Assembly (NCBI GenBank): GCA_039519185.1
Contig: CM076850.1
Coordinates: 89,076,270 to 89,140,269 of the forward strand
DNA length: 64,000 bases
Origin: Astragalus membranaceus
Lineage: Eukaryota; Streptophyta; Magnoliopsida; Fabales; Fabaceae
Direction: 5' to 3'
Shown here in pieces: positions 1-12,703 of this stretch. Each line of letters opens with the position of its first letter. Position 1 is the stretch's first letter. The position numbers and the translations under genes were made by a program. The notes beneath the pieces were generated by a model. The model searched no databases, was not told the DNA's origin, and saw nothing but the letters and a program-made list of their open reading frames with translations.

Positions 1-595
1 CCTCTTTTGTCTACAATGATCATGAGTGAGTAGACTTTACTAAAACATTCCTTCTTTCTAAAAACACTTTCTTTTCAGTTAATCAAACTTTGAAAAATTA
101 AATTGGTATTCACTTAGGCTCTCCCTGTGGACCGATACTCTTTTATTACGCGATACGACCCGTGCACTTGCGGGGCTATCAGTCTGCCTCTGGGAGCCAT
201 GGATCAGCAAGAGAAAGGTTCGAGTAGTGATGATGTGAAAGATAGATATCTCCCACTGTGGTCGCCAATGTTCTGTACCTAGCAGTATTTTGGTCGGCTG
301 CTGTTGGTAGGTCTCTTGCTGCCCTGGCAGGAGGTCAGTGAGCGCCGGGGGGGGGGGGGGGGGGGTACCTGCAAAGCCACTCCGACGCTCAAGTTAGTAT
401 GAGAATAAGCTAGTGAATTTGCAAGGGAAGAGTGTGTACCTCGTAAATGGCTATGTGAGCCGGTATTTATAGGAAATCGTGCCCGTTTATGGATCGTCGG
501 ATCAGCGGAATTGATCTTAACCGTCCAAGCGTGATTGGGCTTGTATGTTGTGGATATGGGCCAAAGTGATTGGGCCAATCCATATCCATTGCTAA
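1..595. other. Unassigned left flank, probably repeat-derived
   Basis: No convincing gene is visible. Around 115-180 the sequence (CCCTGTGGACCGATAC, then ACCCGTGCACTTGCGG) resembles the LTR and leader ends of plant gypsy or Athila-like elements; that is a recollection of the family style, not a proven match. It also holds a 19-G run. An open frame on the minus strand at 279-647 crosses the G run and has no recognisable domain. Confidence 0.3.
347..365. repeat. Poly-G tract, G19
   Basis: Nineteen uninterrupted G residues. Such tracts slip in replication and sequencing, so the length may vary or be an assembly estimate. Confidence 0.9.
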
Positions 596-2026
596 ATGCA
601 CCTCCTGGAATTGCTAAATGGACCTCTTGGTCCAGTCCAGAACACATTCATTGAGAGGTGGCATTCAGACACATCATCATTTCACCTACCTATAGGTGAG
701 ATGACCATCACTCTGGCTGATGTCTCTGCATTGCTCCACCTCCCCGTGACGGGGAATTTTTATGATTTTCCAGACTACACCAAATATGAGGGAGAGGCTT
801 TGTTGATTGACTTGTTATGTGCAGACCCTCATGACGCACATGAGCAGACTTCAGGCTCGGGTTTATCTGTGTCCCTCAAGTGGCTGAGGGAGACGGTGTA
901 CCGTATGGCTATACAGGAGGAGCGTTGGGAGGATGCTGCTAGGGCATATATGCTCTACTTGTTGGGTTGGGGTCCGTTCTTCGATAAGTCAGGAAACAAG
1001 GTAAAGTTGGGTAGGTTGGGAGCTCTGGTTGACTTTGAGGTTGCTGGAGGATACACATGGAGAGGGATCGCGTTGGCCCATATATACGACCAGCTTGGGG
1101 ACGCAATGAAGCCCAAAAACAAGCAGATGGGTGGCTACCTGACTCTAATTCAGGTATTTATCAAATTTAATTTGTTAAGTTTATTTCGTTGTCTCTGTAT
1201 TGCTCTACTAAATGATTTCATTTATTCGTTACAGGCATGGATCTTTGAACACTTTTAGGGACCCCCATTTGGCTTGAAGACGGTGGACCCAGCTTATGAT
1301 GAAAATCAGCCACGTGCGAAGAGGTGGGTTGCTAATACCACCACCCATTTGGCCAGGGATGCTGTTCGAGTATCTCTGTATAGGCTGCACCCTGATGAGG
1401 TCACCTAGCAGCCATACACTGCCCAAAGAGCTATCTGGCCGTCTGAGCTCATCAGCCTATTTAGAGGCCACTTACGGAGTGCTGGCTGCATGGTGGCCTA
1501 CATGCCTGACCGTGTCTTGAGACAGTTTGGGCATGTCTAGGGGATACCAGAGGACCCTAAACCCACCACTAGAGCTGTCGTTACAAAAGAGATGGCTGAA
1601 GAGAGGTGGCAAGATTTTGACCAGTGGTTGGTGGAGAGGGGGGCCTCTGTTACCCGGGGTGCGCCAGACACCATACCAGGGTACGCCTATATTGGTTTGG
1701 GAGGGTCTCACACCCATTCATTGACAAAGCTAATTATGTGCAGCTGGAGGATGAGCCCGATTGTAGACAGGTACGTTTCTTTTACATTTTTGTTGTCTTT
1801 TTATTAGTTTTTAAATATTGTTACTTAATTAAAATTTGTTGTTTCACAGGCCTTGCCAGATGTGGTTCAGATGGTGAATGACATGGAGCGTGCGATGGAG
1901 GGTACCGTTCCACGACACACACAGCCATGGAAAGTACTCGAGGGCTTCAAAGCCCTAGTGAAGCCATTCTGTAGGCTTAGGAAGTATGGCTGTGTGTATA
2001 GTAGGAGGAGCCGCAACACTCAGTAG
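596..2026 (+). pseudogene. Plant mobile domain (MAIN-like) gene, decayed
   Basis: The product resembles the aminotransferase-like plant mobile domain (PMD) family, often annotated in plants as MAIN-like or 'serine/threonine phosphatase 7 long form homolog'. The first exon (596-1153) has the family core ERWHSDTSSFHLP followed by GEMTITLADVSALLHLP. Introns at 1154-1234 and 1771-1849 have GT and AG ends and are phase 0. Exon 2 (1235-1770) contains three in-frame stops, all TAG, at 1256, 1406 and 1538, and a frameshift near 1700. Exon 3 (1850-2026) is open to its natural TAG. The 5' end is probably missing, because the PMD normally has more N-terminal sequence. PMD proteins are nuclear factors linked to genome stability and transposon silencing, and PMDs are also carried by transposons; which origin applies here cannot be told. 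The last 138 bp form the start of the tandem array downstream. Confidence 0.85.
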
Positions 2027-3433
2027 GATGTCTTTGTATGACTTATGTATGACGTTTATGTTTAGTTAGTTATTTATATTTCGGTTGTTCCAGCTTTAAT
2101 TTGTTAAGTTTATGAACTAGCTTTTATTTGTTAAGTTTTAAAAAAATAACACCTATTCGGTTGCCCTAGCCCGAATATATTCGGTTGGGGTCAGCTGAAT
2201 CCTCAAAAAATGAACAGAGGGGTGTGTGCCAAAAAAATACACCTTCGGTTGTGCCTAACCGAGTTATTTCGGTTGCCCATAACCGAATTAGTGAAAAATA
2301 CGCGTTTCATTAATGGTCTTTTGGTCATTTCGCGGGGTTTGGGGGGTGTGGGGTGAGTAGGGAGGGGTGTGGGAAGAGCATGGGCCTAAATTATTAGTAT
2401 GATGAGGTGTTTGTTGGATCAGTTGGTTCGGGCCACTGTATTTGCCATGCTTGTTGTAATTTCTGTGTAATAGTCAATAGCCCATTGTAGCGACCGAAAA
2501 ATCGGGAGGATCTCTCGCGTTCAATGAAGTCGCCATCAATGTTTAATTATAAAGGAAAACACTGAAAAATCCCTTTGAAAAAGAAAACGGTCTGGAAAAC
2601 CAAATTTTGGGTTCGGGAGTCGATTATGCGCGGGGAAGATATCAGCACCCCACAACATCCTTTCGAAAAAGGTTACCTCTAATTAATTGTGCAAAACTAT
2701 ATTAACTTTGAAAATATTTATTTCCCTTTTATAAAAAAATGAATGAAAAGACTTGATGAAAAATATTTGTTTTTGCATTTTAATTGAGAACTACGAAAGA
2801 AAATTTGAGAAAAGACTTAAAAAGATTTTTTATTATTACACTTGACAGATGTGGGCCCCCATCTGCTCCTACGTATCTCGGGGTAGAGAATCAAATGCTA
2901 CGTAGTTCTTGGGTAGAAAAAGTTTGGTTTGTTTGTGTTTTTTAATTTAGGGATTTTAGGACTTGTGATCCGTACGGTTCATTTATCCTAAAACGTTGAC
3001 TAACCCGACCGGACGGCCGACTTAATCCCCTATTTTTGAAAATAGGATTTTTGATTTTTTGGAAGAAAACGATTTGTGTAGGGAGTGATTTTATTTGAAT
3101 AGGTATTTTAGGACTCTTGAGCCGTACGGCCCATTTGTCCTAAAACGATGGCTAACTCGGCCGTACGGCTGACTTAATCCCCTATTTTGAAAATAAGATT
3201 TTTATTTTTGGAGGAAAATGATTATTTTGTTTTTCTGTTTTGAATATGAACGAAAAGTTAACAAAGAAGAAAAAAATGAAAAGTGCAACTAGTGAAAAAT
3301 AATTATCAATAATATTTAAAAATAAACTAATTAAAAGAAAAATAAAATAAAAAAGGAGGGAGAGAGAGAGAGCGAAAACTTCGCTGGGAGAGAGAGAGAA
3401 TGTGTTTAGTGTTTTTGTTGAATCACTGTGGTG
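1889..3433. repeat. Array unit 1 (attached to the gene)
   Basis: 1,545 bp. The PMD exon end is at 1889-2026 and the LTR part starts at 2486. Variants: CACACAGCC in the exon, six Gs after GGGGTTT, GTTGGTTCGG, AACCCGACC, AAATAGGAT. Confidence 0.95.
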
Positions 3434-4977
3434 CGTGCGATGGAGGGTACCGTTCCACGACACACACAGCCATGGAAAGTACTCGAGGGCTTCAAAGCCC
3501 TAGTGAAGCCATTCTGTAGGCTTAGGAAGTATGGCTGTGTGTATAGTAGGAGGAGCCGCAACACTCAGTAGGATGTCTTTGTATGACTTATGTATGACGT
3601 TTACGTTTAGTTAGTTATTTATATTTCGGTTGTTCCAGCTTTAATTTGTTAAGTTTATGAACTAGCTTTTATTTGTTAAGTTTTAAAAAAATAACACCTA
3701 TTCGGTTGCCCTAGCCCGAATATATTCGGTTGGGGTCAGCTGAATCCTCAAAAAATGAACAGAGGGGTGTGTGCCAAAAAAATACACCTTCGGTTGTGCC
3801 TAACCGAGTTATTTCGGTTGCCCATAACCGAATTAGTGAAAAATACGCGTTTCATTAATGGTCTTTTGGTCATTTCGCGGGGTTTGGGGGTGTGGGGTGA
3901 GTAGGGAGGGGTGTGGGAAGAGCATGGGCCTAAATTATTAGTATGATGAGGTGTTTGTTGGATCAGTTGCTTCGGGCCACTGTATTTGCCATGCTTGTTG
4001 TAATTTCTGTGTAATAGTCAATAGCCCATTGTAGCGACCGAAAAATCGGGAGGATCTCTCGCGTTCAATGAAGTCGCCATCAATGTTTAATTATAAAGGA
4101 AAACACTGAAAAATCCCTTTGAAAAAGAAAACGGTCTGGAAAACCAAATTTTGGGTTCGGGAGTCGATTATGCGCGGGGAAGATATCAGCACCCCACAAC
4201 ATCCTTTCGAAAAAGGTTACCTCTAATTAATTGTGCAAAACTATATTAACTTTGAAAATATTTATTTCCCTTTTATAAAAAAATGAATGAAAAGACTTGA
4301 TGAAAAATATTTGTTTTTGCATTTTAATTGAGAACTACGAAAGAAAATTTGAGAAAAGACTTAAAAAGATTTTTTATTATTACACTTGACAGATGTGGGC
4401 CCCCATCTGCTCCTACGTATCTCGGGGTAGAGAATCAAATGCTACGTAGTTCTTGGGTAGAAAAAGTTTGGTTTGTTTGTGTTTTTTAATTTAGGGATTT
4501 TAGGACTTGTGATCCGTACGGTTCATTTATCCTAAAACGTTGACTAACCGGACCGGACGGCCGACTTAATCCCCTATTTTTGAAAATAAGATTTTTGATT
4601 TTTTGGAAGAAAACGATTTGTGTAGGGAGTGATTTTATTTGAATAGGTATTTTAGGACTCTTGAGCCGTACGGCCCATTTGTCCTAAAACGATGGCTAAC
4701 TCGGCCGTACGGCTGACTTAATCCCCTATTTTGAAAATAAGATTTTTATTTTTGGAGGAAAATGATTATTTTGTTTTTCTGTTTTGAATATGAACGAAAA
4801 GTTAACAAAGAAGAAAAAAATGAAAAGTGCAACTAGTGAAAAATAATTATCAATAATATTTAAAAATAAACTAATTAAAAGAAAAATAAAATAAAAAAGG
4901 AGGGAGAGAGAGAGAGCGAAAACTTCGCTGGGAGAGAGAGAGAATGTGTTTAGTGTTTTTGTTGAATCACTGTGGTG
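3434..4977. repeat. Array unit 2
   Basis: 1,544 bp. The LTR part starts at 4030. It has five Gs, GTTGCTTCGG, AACCGGACC and AAATAAGAT, which are the same combination as unit 7, plus a private TTACG for TTATG in the flank. Confidence 0.95.
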
Positions 4978-6522
4978 CGTGCGATGGAGGGTACCGTTCC
5001 ACGACACACACAGCCATGGAAAGTACTCGAGGGCTTCAAAGCCCTAGTGAAGCCATTCTGTAGGCTTAGGAAGTATGGCTGTGTGTATAGTAGGAGGAGC
5101 CGCAACACTCAGTAGGATGTCTTTGTATGACTTATGTATGACGTTTATGTTTAGTTAGTTATTTATATTTCGGTTGTTCCAGCTTTAATTTGTTAAGTTT
5201 ATGAACTAGCTTTTATTTGTTAAGTTTTAAAAAAATAACACCTATTCGGTTGCCCTAGCCCGAATATATTCGGTTGGGGTCAGCTGAATCCTCAAAAAAT
5301 GAACAGAGGGGTGTGTGCCAAAAAAATACACCTTCGGTTGTGCCTAACCGAGTTATTTCGGTTGCCCATAACCGAATTAGTGAAAAATACGCGTTTCATT
5401 AATGGTCTTTTGGTCATTTCGCGGGGTTTGGGGGGTGTGGGGTGAGTAGGGAGGGGTGTGGGAAGAGCATGGGCCTAAATTATTAGTATGATGAGGTGTT
5501 TGTTGGATCAGTTGCTTCGGGCCACTGTATTTGCCATGCTTGTTGTAATTTCTGTGTAATAGTCAATAGCCCATTGTAGCGACCGAAAAATCGGGAGGAT
5601 CTCTCGCGTTCAATGAAGTCGCCATCAATGTTTAATTATAAAGGAAAACACTGAAAAATCCCTTTGAAAAAGAAAACGGTCTGGAAAACCAAATTTTGGG
5701 TTCGGGAGTCGATTATGCGCGGGGAAGATATCAGCACCCCACAACATCCTTTCGAAAAAGGTTACCTCTAATTAATTGTGCAAAACTATATTAACTTTGA
5801 AAATATTTATTTCCCTTTTATAAAAAAATGAATGAAAAGACTTGATGAAAAATATTTGTTTTTGCATTTTAATTGAGAACTACGAAAGAAAATTTGAGAA
5901 AAGACTTAAAAAGATTTTTTATTATTACACTTGACAGATGTGGGCCCCCATCTGCTCCTACGTATCTCGGGGTAGAGAATCAAATGCTACGTAGTTCTTG
6001 GGTAGAAAAAGTTTGGTTTGTTTGTGTTTTTTAATTTAGGGATTTTAGGACTTGTGATCCGTACGGTTCATTTATCCTAAAACGTTGACTAACCCGACCG
6101 GACGGCCGACTTAATCCCCTATTTTTGAAAATAGGATTTTTGATTTTTTGGAAGAAAACGATTTGTGTAGGGAGTGATTTTATTTGAATAGGTATTTTAG
6201 GACTCTTGAGCCGTACGGCCCATTTGTCCTAAAACGATGGCTAACTCGGCCGTACGGCTGACTTAATCCCCTATTTTGAAAATAAGATTTTTATTTTTGG
6301 AGGAAAATGATTATTTTGTTTTTCTGTTTTGAATATGAACGAAAAGTTAACAAAGAAGAAAAAAATGAAAAGTGCAACTAGTGAAAAATAATTATCAATA
6401 ATATTTAAAAATAAACTAATTAAAAGAAAAATAAAATAAAAAAGGAGGGAGAGAGAGAGAGCGAAAACTTCGCTGGGAGAGAGAGAGAATGTGTTTAGTG
6501 TTTTTGTTGAATCACTGTGGTG
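4978..6522. repeat. Array unit 3
   Basis: 1,545 bp. Six Gs, GTTGCTTCGG, AACCCGACC, AAATAGGAT: a mixture of the unit 1 and unit 2 states. Confidence 0.95.
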
Positions 6523-8067
6523 CGTGCGATGGAGGGTACCGTTCCACGACACACACGGCCATGGAAAGTACTCGAGGGCTTCAAAGCCCTAGTGAAGCCA
6601 TTCTGTAGGCTTAGGAAGTATGGCTGTGTGTATAGTAGGAGGAGCCGCAACACTCAGTAGGATGTCTTTGTATGACTTATGTATGACGTTTATGTTTAGT
6701 TAGTTATTTATATTTCGGTTGTTCCAGCTTTAATTTGTTAAGTTTATGAACTAGCTTTTATTTGTTAAGTTTTAAAAAAATAACACCTATTCGGTTGCCC
6801 TAGCCCGAATATATTCGGTTGGGGTCAGCTGAATCCTCAAAAAATGAACAGAGGGGTGTGTGCCAAAAAAATACACCTTCGGTTGTGCCTAACCGAGTTA
6901 TTTCGGTTGCCCATAACCGAATTAGTGAAAAATACGCGTTTCATTAATGGTCTTTTGGTCATTTCGCGGGGTTTGGGGGGTGTGGGGTGAGTAGGGAGGG
7001 GTGTGGGAAGAGCATGGGCCTAAATTATTAGTATGATGAGGTGTTTGTTGGATCAGTTGGTTCGGGCCACTGTATTTGCCATGCTTGTTGTAATTTCTGT
7101 GTAATAGTCAATAGCCCATTGTAGCGACCGAAAAATCGGGAGGATCTCTCGCGTTCAATGAAGTCGCCATCAATGTTTAATTATAAAGGAAAACACTGAA
7201 AAATCCCTTTGAAAAAGAAAACGGTCTGGAAAACCAAATTTTGGGTTCGGGAGTCGATTATGCGCGGGGAAGATATCAGCACCCCACAACATCCTTTCGA
7301 AAAAGGTTACCTCTAATTAATTGTGCAAAACTATATTAACTTTGAAAATATTTATTTCCCTTTTATAAAAAAATGAATGAAAAGACTTGATGAAAAATAT
7401 TTGTTTTTGCATTTTAATTGAGAACTACGAAAGAAAATTTGAGAAAAGACTTAAAAAGATTTTTTATTATTACACTTGACAGATGTGGGCCCCCATCTGC
7501 TCCTACGTATCTCGGGGTAGAGAATCAAATGCTACGTAGTTCTTGGGTAGAAAAAGTTTGGTTTGTTTGTGTTTTTTAATTTAGGGATTTTAGGACTTGT
7601 GATCCGTACGGTTCATTTATCCTAAAACGTTGACTAACCCGACCGGACGGCCGACTTAATCCCCTATTTTTGAAAATAGGATTTTTGATTTTTTGGAAGA
7701 AAACGATTTGTGTAGGGAGTGATTTTATTTGAATAGGTATTTTAGGACTCTTGAGCCGTACGGCCCATTTGTCCTAAAACGATGGCTAACTCGGCCGTAC
7801 GGCTGACTTAATCCCCTATTTTGAAAATAAGATTTTTATTTTTGGAGGAAAATGATTATTTTGTTTTTCTGTTTTGAATATGAACGAAAAGTTAACAAAG
7901 AAGAAAAAAATGAAAAGTGCAACTAGTGAAAAATAATTATCAATAATATTTAAAAATAAACTAATTAAAAGAAAAATAAAATAAAAAAGGAGGGAGAGAG
8001 AGAGAGCGAAAACTTCGCTGGGAGAGAGAGAGAATGTGTTTAGTGTTTTTGTTGAATCACTGTGGTG
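6523..8067. repeat. Array unit 4
   Basis: 1,545 bp. The exon has CACACGGCC (Gln to Arg in the relic reading frame), shared with units 5 and 6. Otherwise it has the unit 1 states. Confidence 0.95.
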
Positions 8068-9612
8068 CGTGCGATGGAGGGTACCGTTCCACGACACACA
8101 CGGCCATGGAAAGTACTCGAGGGCTTCAAAGCCCTAGTGAAGCCATTCTGTAGGCTTAGGAAGTATGGCTGTGTGTATAGTAGGAGGAGCCGCAACACTC
8201 AGTAGGATGTCTTTGTATGACTTATGTATGACGTTTATGTTTAGTTAGTTATTTATATTTCGGTTGTTCCAGCTTTAATTTGTTAAGTTTATGAACTAGC
8301 TTTTATTTGTTAAGTTTTAAAAAAATAACACCTATTCGGTTGCCCTAGCCCGAATATATTCGGTTGGGGTCAGCTGAATCCTCAAAAAATGAACAGAGGG
8401 GTGTGTGCCAAAAAAATACACCTTCGGTTGTGCCTAACCGAGTTATTTCGGTTGCCCATAACCGAATTAGTGAAAAATACGCGTTTCATTAATGGTCTTT
8501 TGGTCATTTCGCGGGGTTTGGGGGGTGTGGGGTGAGTAGGGAGGGGTGTGGGAAGAGCATGGGCCTAAATTATTAGTATGATGAGGTGTTTGTTGGATCA
8601 GTTGGTTCGGGCCACTGTATTTGCCATGCTTGTTGTAATTTCTGTGTAATAGTCAATAGCCCATTGTAGCGACCGAAAAATCGGGAGGATCTCTCGCGTT
8701 CAATGAAGTCGCCATCAATGTTTAATTATAAAGGAAAACACTGAAAAATCCCTTTGAAAAAGAAAACGGTCTGGAAAACCAAATTTTGGGTTCGGGAGTC
8801 GATTATGCGCGGGGAAGATATCAGCACCCCACAACATCCTTTCGAAAAAGGTTACCTCTAATTAATTGTGCAAAACTATATTAACTTTGAAAATATTTAT
8901 TTCCCTTTTATAAAAAAATGAATGAAAAGACTTGATGAAAAATATTTGTTTTTGCATTTTAATTGAGAACTACGAAAGAAAATTTGAGAAAAGACTTAAA
9001 AAGATTTTTTATTATTACACTTGACAGATGTGGGCCCCCATCTGCTCCTACGTATCTCGGGGTAGAGAATCAAATGCTACGTAGTTCTTGGGTAGAAAAA
9101 GTTTGGTTTGTTTGTGTTTTTTAATTTAGGGATTTTAGGACTTGTGATCCGTACGGTTCATTTATCCTAAAACGTTGACTAACCCGACCGGACGGCCGAC
9201 TTAATCCCCTATTTTTGAAAATAGGATTTTTGATTTTTTGGAAGAAAACGATTTGTGTAGGGAGTGATTTTATTTGAATAGGTATTTTAGGACTCTTGAG
9301 CCGTACGGCCCATTTGTCCTAAAACGATGGCTAACTCGGCCGTACGGCTGACTTAATCCCCTATTTTGAAAATAAGATTTTTATTTTTGGAGGAAAATGA
9401 TTATTTTGTTTTTCTGTTTTGAATATGAACGAAAAGTTAACAAAGAAGAAAAAAATGAAAAGTGCAACTAGTGAAAAATAATTATCAATAATATTTAAAA
9501 ATAAACTAATTAAAAGAAAAATAAAATAAAAAAGGAGGGAGAGAGAGAGAGCGAAAACTTCGCTGGGAGAGAGAGAGAATGTGTTTAGTGTTTTTGTTGA
9601 ATCACTGTGGTG
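8068..9612. repeat. Array unit 5
   Basis: 1,545 bp. Identical to unit 4 at every diagnostic site I compared. Confidence 0.95.
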
Positions 9613-11157
9613 CGTGCGATGGAGGGTACCGTTCCACGACACACACGGCCATGGAAAGTACTCGAGGGCTTCAAAGCCCTAGTGAAGCCATTCTGTAGGC
9701 TTAGGAAGTATGGCTGTGTGTATAGTAGGAGGAGCCGCAACACTCAGTAGGATGTCTTTGTATGACTTATGTATGACGTTTATGTTTAGTTAGTTATTTA
9801 TATTTCGGTTGTTCCAGCTTTAATTTGTTAAGTTTATGAACTAGCTTTTATTTGTTAAGTTTTAAAAAAATAACACCTATTCGGTTGCCCTAGCCCGAAT
9901 ATATTCGGTTGGGGTCAGCTGAATCCTCAAAAAATGAACAGAGGGGTGTGTGCCAAAAAAATACACCTTCGGTTGTGCCTAACCGAGTTATTTCGGTTGC
10001 CCATAACCGAATTAGTGAAAAATACGCGTTTCATTAATGGTCTTTTGGTCATTTCGCGGGGTTTGGGGGGTGTGGGGTGAGTAGGGAGGGGTGTGGGAAG
10101 AGCATGGGCCTAAATTATTAGTATGATGAGGTGTTTGTTGGATCAGTTGCTTCGGGCCACTGTATTTGCCATGCTTGTTGTAATTTCTGTGTAATAGTCA
10201 ATAGCCCATTGTAGCGACCGAAAAATCGGGAGGATCTCTCGCGTTCAATGAAGTCGCCATCAATGTTTAATTATAAAGGAAAACACTGAAAAATCCCTTT
10301 GAAAAAGAAAACGGTCTGGAAAACCAAATTTTGGGTTCGGGAGTCGATTATGCGCGGGGAAGATATCAGCACCCCACAACATCCTTTCGAAAAAGGTTAC
10401 CTCTAATTAATTGTGCAAAACTATATTAACTTTGAAAATATTTATTTCCCTTTTATAAAAAAATGAATGAAAAGACTTGATGAAAAATATTTGTTTTTGC
10501 ATTTTAATTGAGAACTACGAAAGAAAATTTGAGAAAAGACTTAAAAAGATTTTTTATTATTACACTTGACAGATGTGGGCCCCCATCTGCTCCTACGTAT
10601 CTCGGGGTAGAGAATCAAATGCTACGTAGTTCTTGGGTAGAAAAAGTTTGGTTTGTTTGTGTTTTTTAATTTAGGGATTTTAGGACTTGTGATCCGTACG
10701 GTTCATTTATCCTAAAACGTTGACTAACCCGACCGGACGGCCGACTTAATCCCCTATTTTTGAAAATAGGATTTTTGATTTTTTGGAAGAAAACGATTTG
10801 TGTAGGGAGTGATTTTATTTGAATAGGTATTTTAGGACTCTTGAGCCGTACGGCCCATTTGTCCTAAAACGATGGCTAACTCGGCCGTACGGCTGACTTA
10901 ATCCCCTATTTTGAAAATAAGATTTTTATTTTTGGAGGAAAATGATTATTTTGTTTTTCTGTTTTGAATATGAACGAAAAGTTAACAAAGAAGAAAAAAA
11001 TGAAAAGTGCAACTAGTGAAAAATAATTATCAATAATATTTAAAAATAAACTAATTAAAAGAAAAATAAAATAAAAAAGGAGGGAGAGAGAGAGAGCGAA
11101 AACTTCGCTGGGAGAGAGAGAGAATGTGTTTAGTGTTTTTGTTGAATCACTGTGGTG
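9613..11157. repeat. Array unit 6
   Basis: 1,545 bp. It has CACACGGCC like units 4 and 5, but GTTGCTTCGG like units 2, 3 and 7. Confidence 0.95.
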
Positions 11158-12703
11158 CGTGCGATGGAGGGTACCGTTCCACGACACACACAGCCATGGA
11201 AAGTACTTGAGGGCTTCAAAGCCCTAGTGAAGCCATTCTGTAGGCTTAGGAAGTATGGCTGTGTGTATAGTAGGAGGAGCCGCAACACTCAGTAGGATGT
11301 CTTTGTATGACTTATGTATGACGTTTATGTTTAGTTAGTTATTTATATTTCGGTTGTTCCAGCTTTAATTTGTTAAGTTTATGAACTAGCTTTTATTTGT
11401 TAAGTTTTAAAAAAATAACACCTATTCGGTTACCCTAGCCCGAATATATTCGGTTGGGGTCAGCTGAATCCTCAAAAAATGAACAGAGGGGTGTGTGCCA
11501 AAAAAATACACCTTCGGTTGTGCCTAACCGAGTTATTTCGGTTGCCCATAACCGAATTAGTGAAAAATACGCGTTTCATTAATGGTCTTTTGGTCATTTC
11601 GCGGGGTTTGGGGGTGTGGGGTGAGTAGGGAGGGGTGTGGGAAGAGCATGGGCCTAAATTATTAGTATGATGAGGTGTTTGTTGGATCAGTTGCTTCGGG
11701 CCACTGTATTTGCCATGCTTGTTGTAATTTCTGTGTAATAGTCAATAGCCCATTGTAGCGACCGAAAAATCGGGAGGATCTCTCGCGTTCAATGAAGTCG
11801 CCATCAATGTTTAATTATAAAGGAAAACACTGAAAAATCCCTTTGAAAAAGAAAACGGTCTGGAAAACCAAATTTTGGGTTCGGGAGTCGATTATGCGCG
11901 GGGAAGATATCAGCACCCCACAACATCCTTTCGAAAAAGGTTACCTCTAATTAATTGTGCAAAACTATATTAACTTTGAAAATATTTATTTCCCTTTTAT
12001 AAAAAAATGAATGAAAAGACTTGATGAAAAATATTTGTTTTTGCATTTTAATTGAGAACTACGAAAGAAAATTTGAGAAAAGACTTAAAAAGATTTTTTA
12101 TTATTACACTTGACAGATGTGGGCCCCCATCTGCTCCTACGTATCTCGGGGTAGAGAATCAAATGCTACGTAGTTCTTGGGTAGAAAAAGTTTGGTTTGT
12201 TTGTGTTTTTTAATTTAGGGATTTTAGGACTTGTGATCCGTACGGTTCATTTATCCTAAAACGTTGACTAACCGGACCGGACGGCCGACTTAATCCCCTA
12301 TTTTTGAAAATAAGATTTTTGATTTTTTGGAAGAAAACGATTTGTGTAGGGAGTGATTTTATTTGAATAGGTATTTTAGGACTCTTGAGCCGTACGGCCC
12401 ATTTGTCCTAAAACGATGGCTAACTCGGCCGTACGGCTGACTTAATCCCCTATTTTGAAAATAAGATTTTTATTTTTGGAGGAAAATGATTATTTTGTTT
12501 TTCTGTTTTGAATATGAACGAAAAGTTAACAAAGAAGAAAAAAATGAAAAGTGCAACTAGTGAAAAATAATTATCAATAATATTTAAAAATAAACTAATT
12601 AAAAGAAAAAAAAAATAAAAAAGGAGGGAGAGAGAGAGAGAGCGAAAACTTCGCTGGGAGAGAGAGAGAATGTGTTTAGTGTTTTTGTTGAATCACTGTG
12701 GTG
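11158..12703. repeat. Array unit 7 (attached to the rest of the LTR)
   Basis: 1,546 bp. It has the unit 2 combination of variants, a private TACTTGAGG in the exon and a private A-run in the LTR part. At 12703 it continues into unique LTR sequence instead of another unit. Confidence 0.95.

Larger units (their letters stand above)
1889..12703. repeat. Seven-copy 1,545-bp tandem array across a gene/LTR boundary
   Basis: Seven near-identical head-to-tail units start at 1889, 3434, 4978, 6523, 8068, 9613 and 11158. Each unit holds the last 138 bp of the PMD pseudogene, about 460 bp of its 3' flank and about 948 bp of an Ogre-type LTR beginning TGTAGCGACC. The six junctions are identical: LTR sequence ending CTGTGGTG joined to CGTGCGATGG of the exon. 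Unit 1 keeps the original gene upstream, and unit 7 keeps the rest of the LTR downstream. Amplification therefore followed the LTR insertion. The junction shows no more than about 1 bp of shared sequence. Confidence 0.97.

Noticed and set aside
3182..3463. A 93-codon minus-strand frame repeated six times in the array (3182, 4726, 6271, 7816, 9361, 10906)
   Set aside because: It spans the artificial exon/LTR junction and consists of low-complexity Phe/Leu/Ser residues. It recurs only because the DNA unit recurs, and it is absent where the junction is absent.
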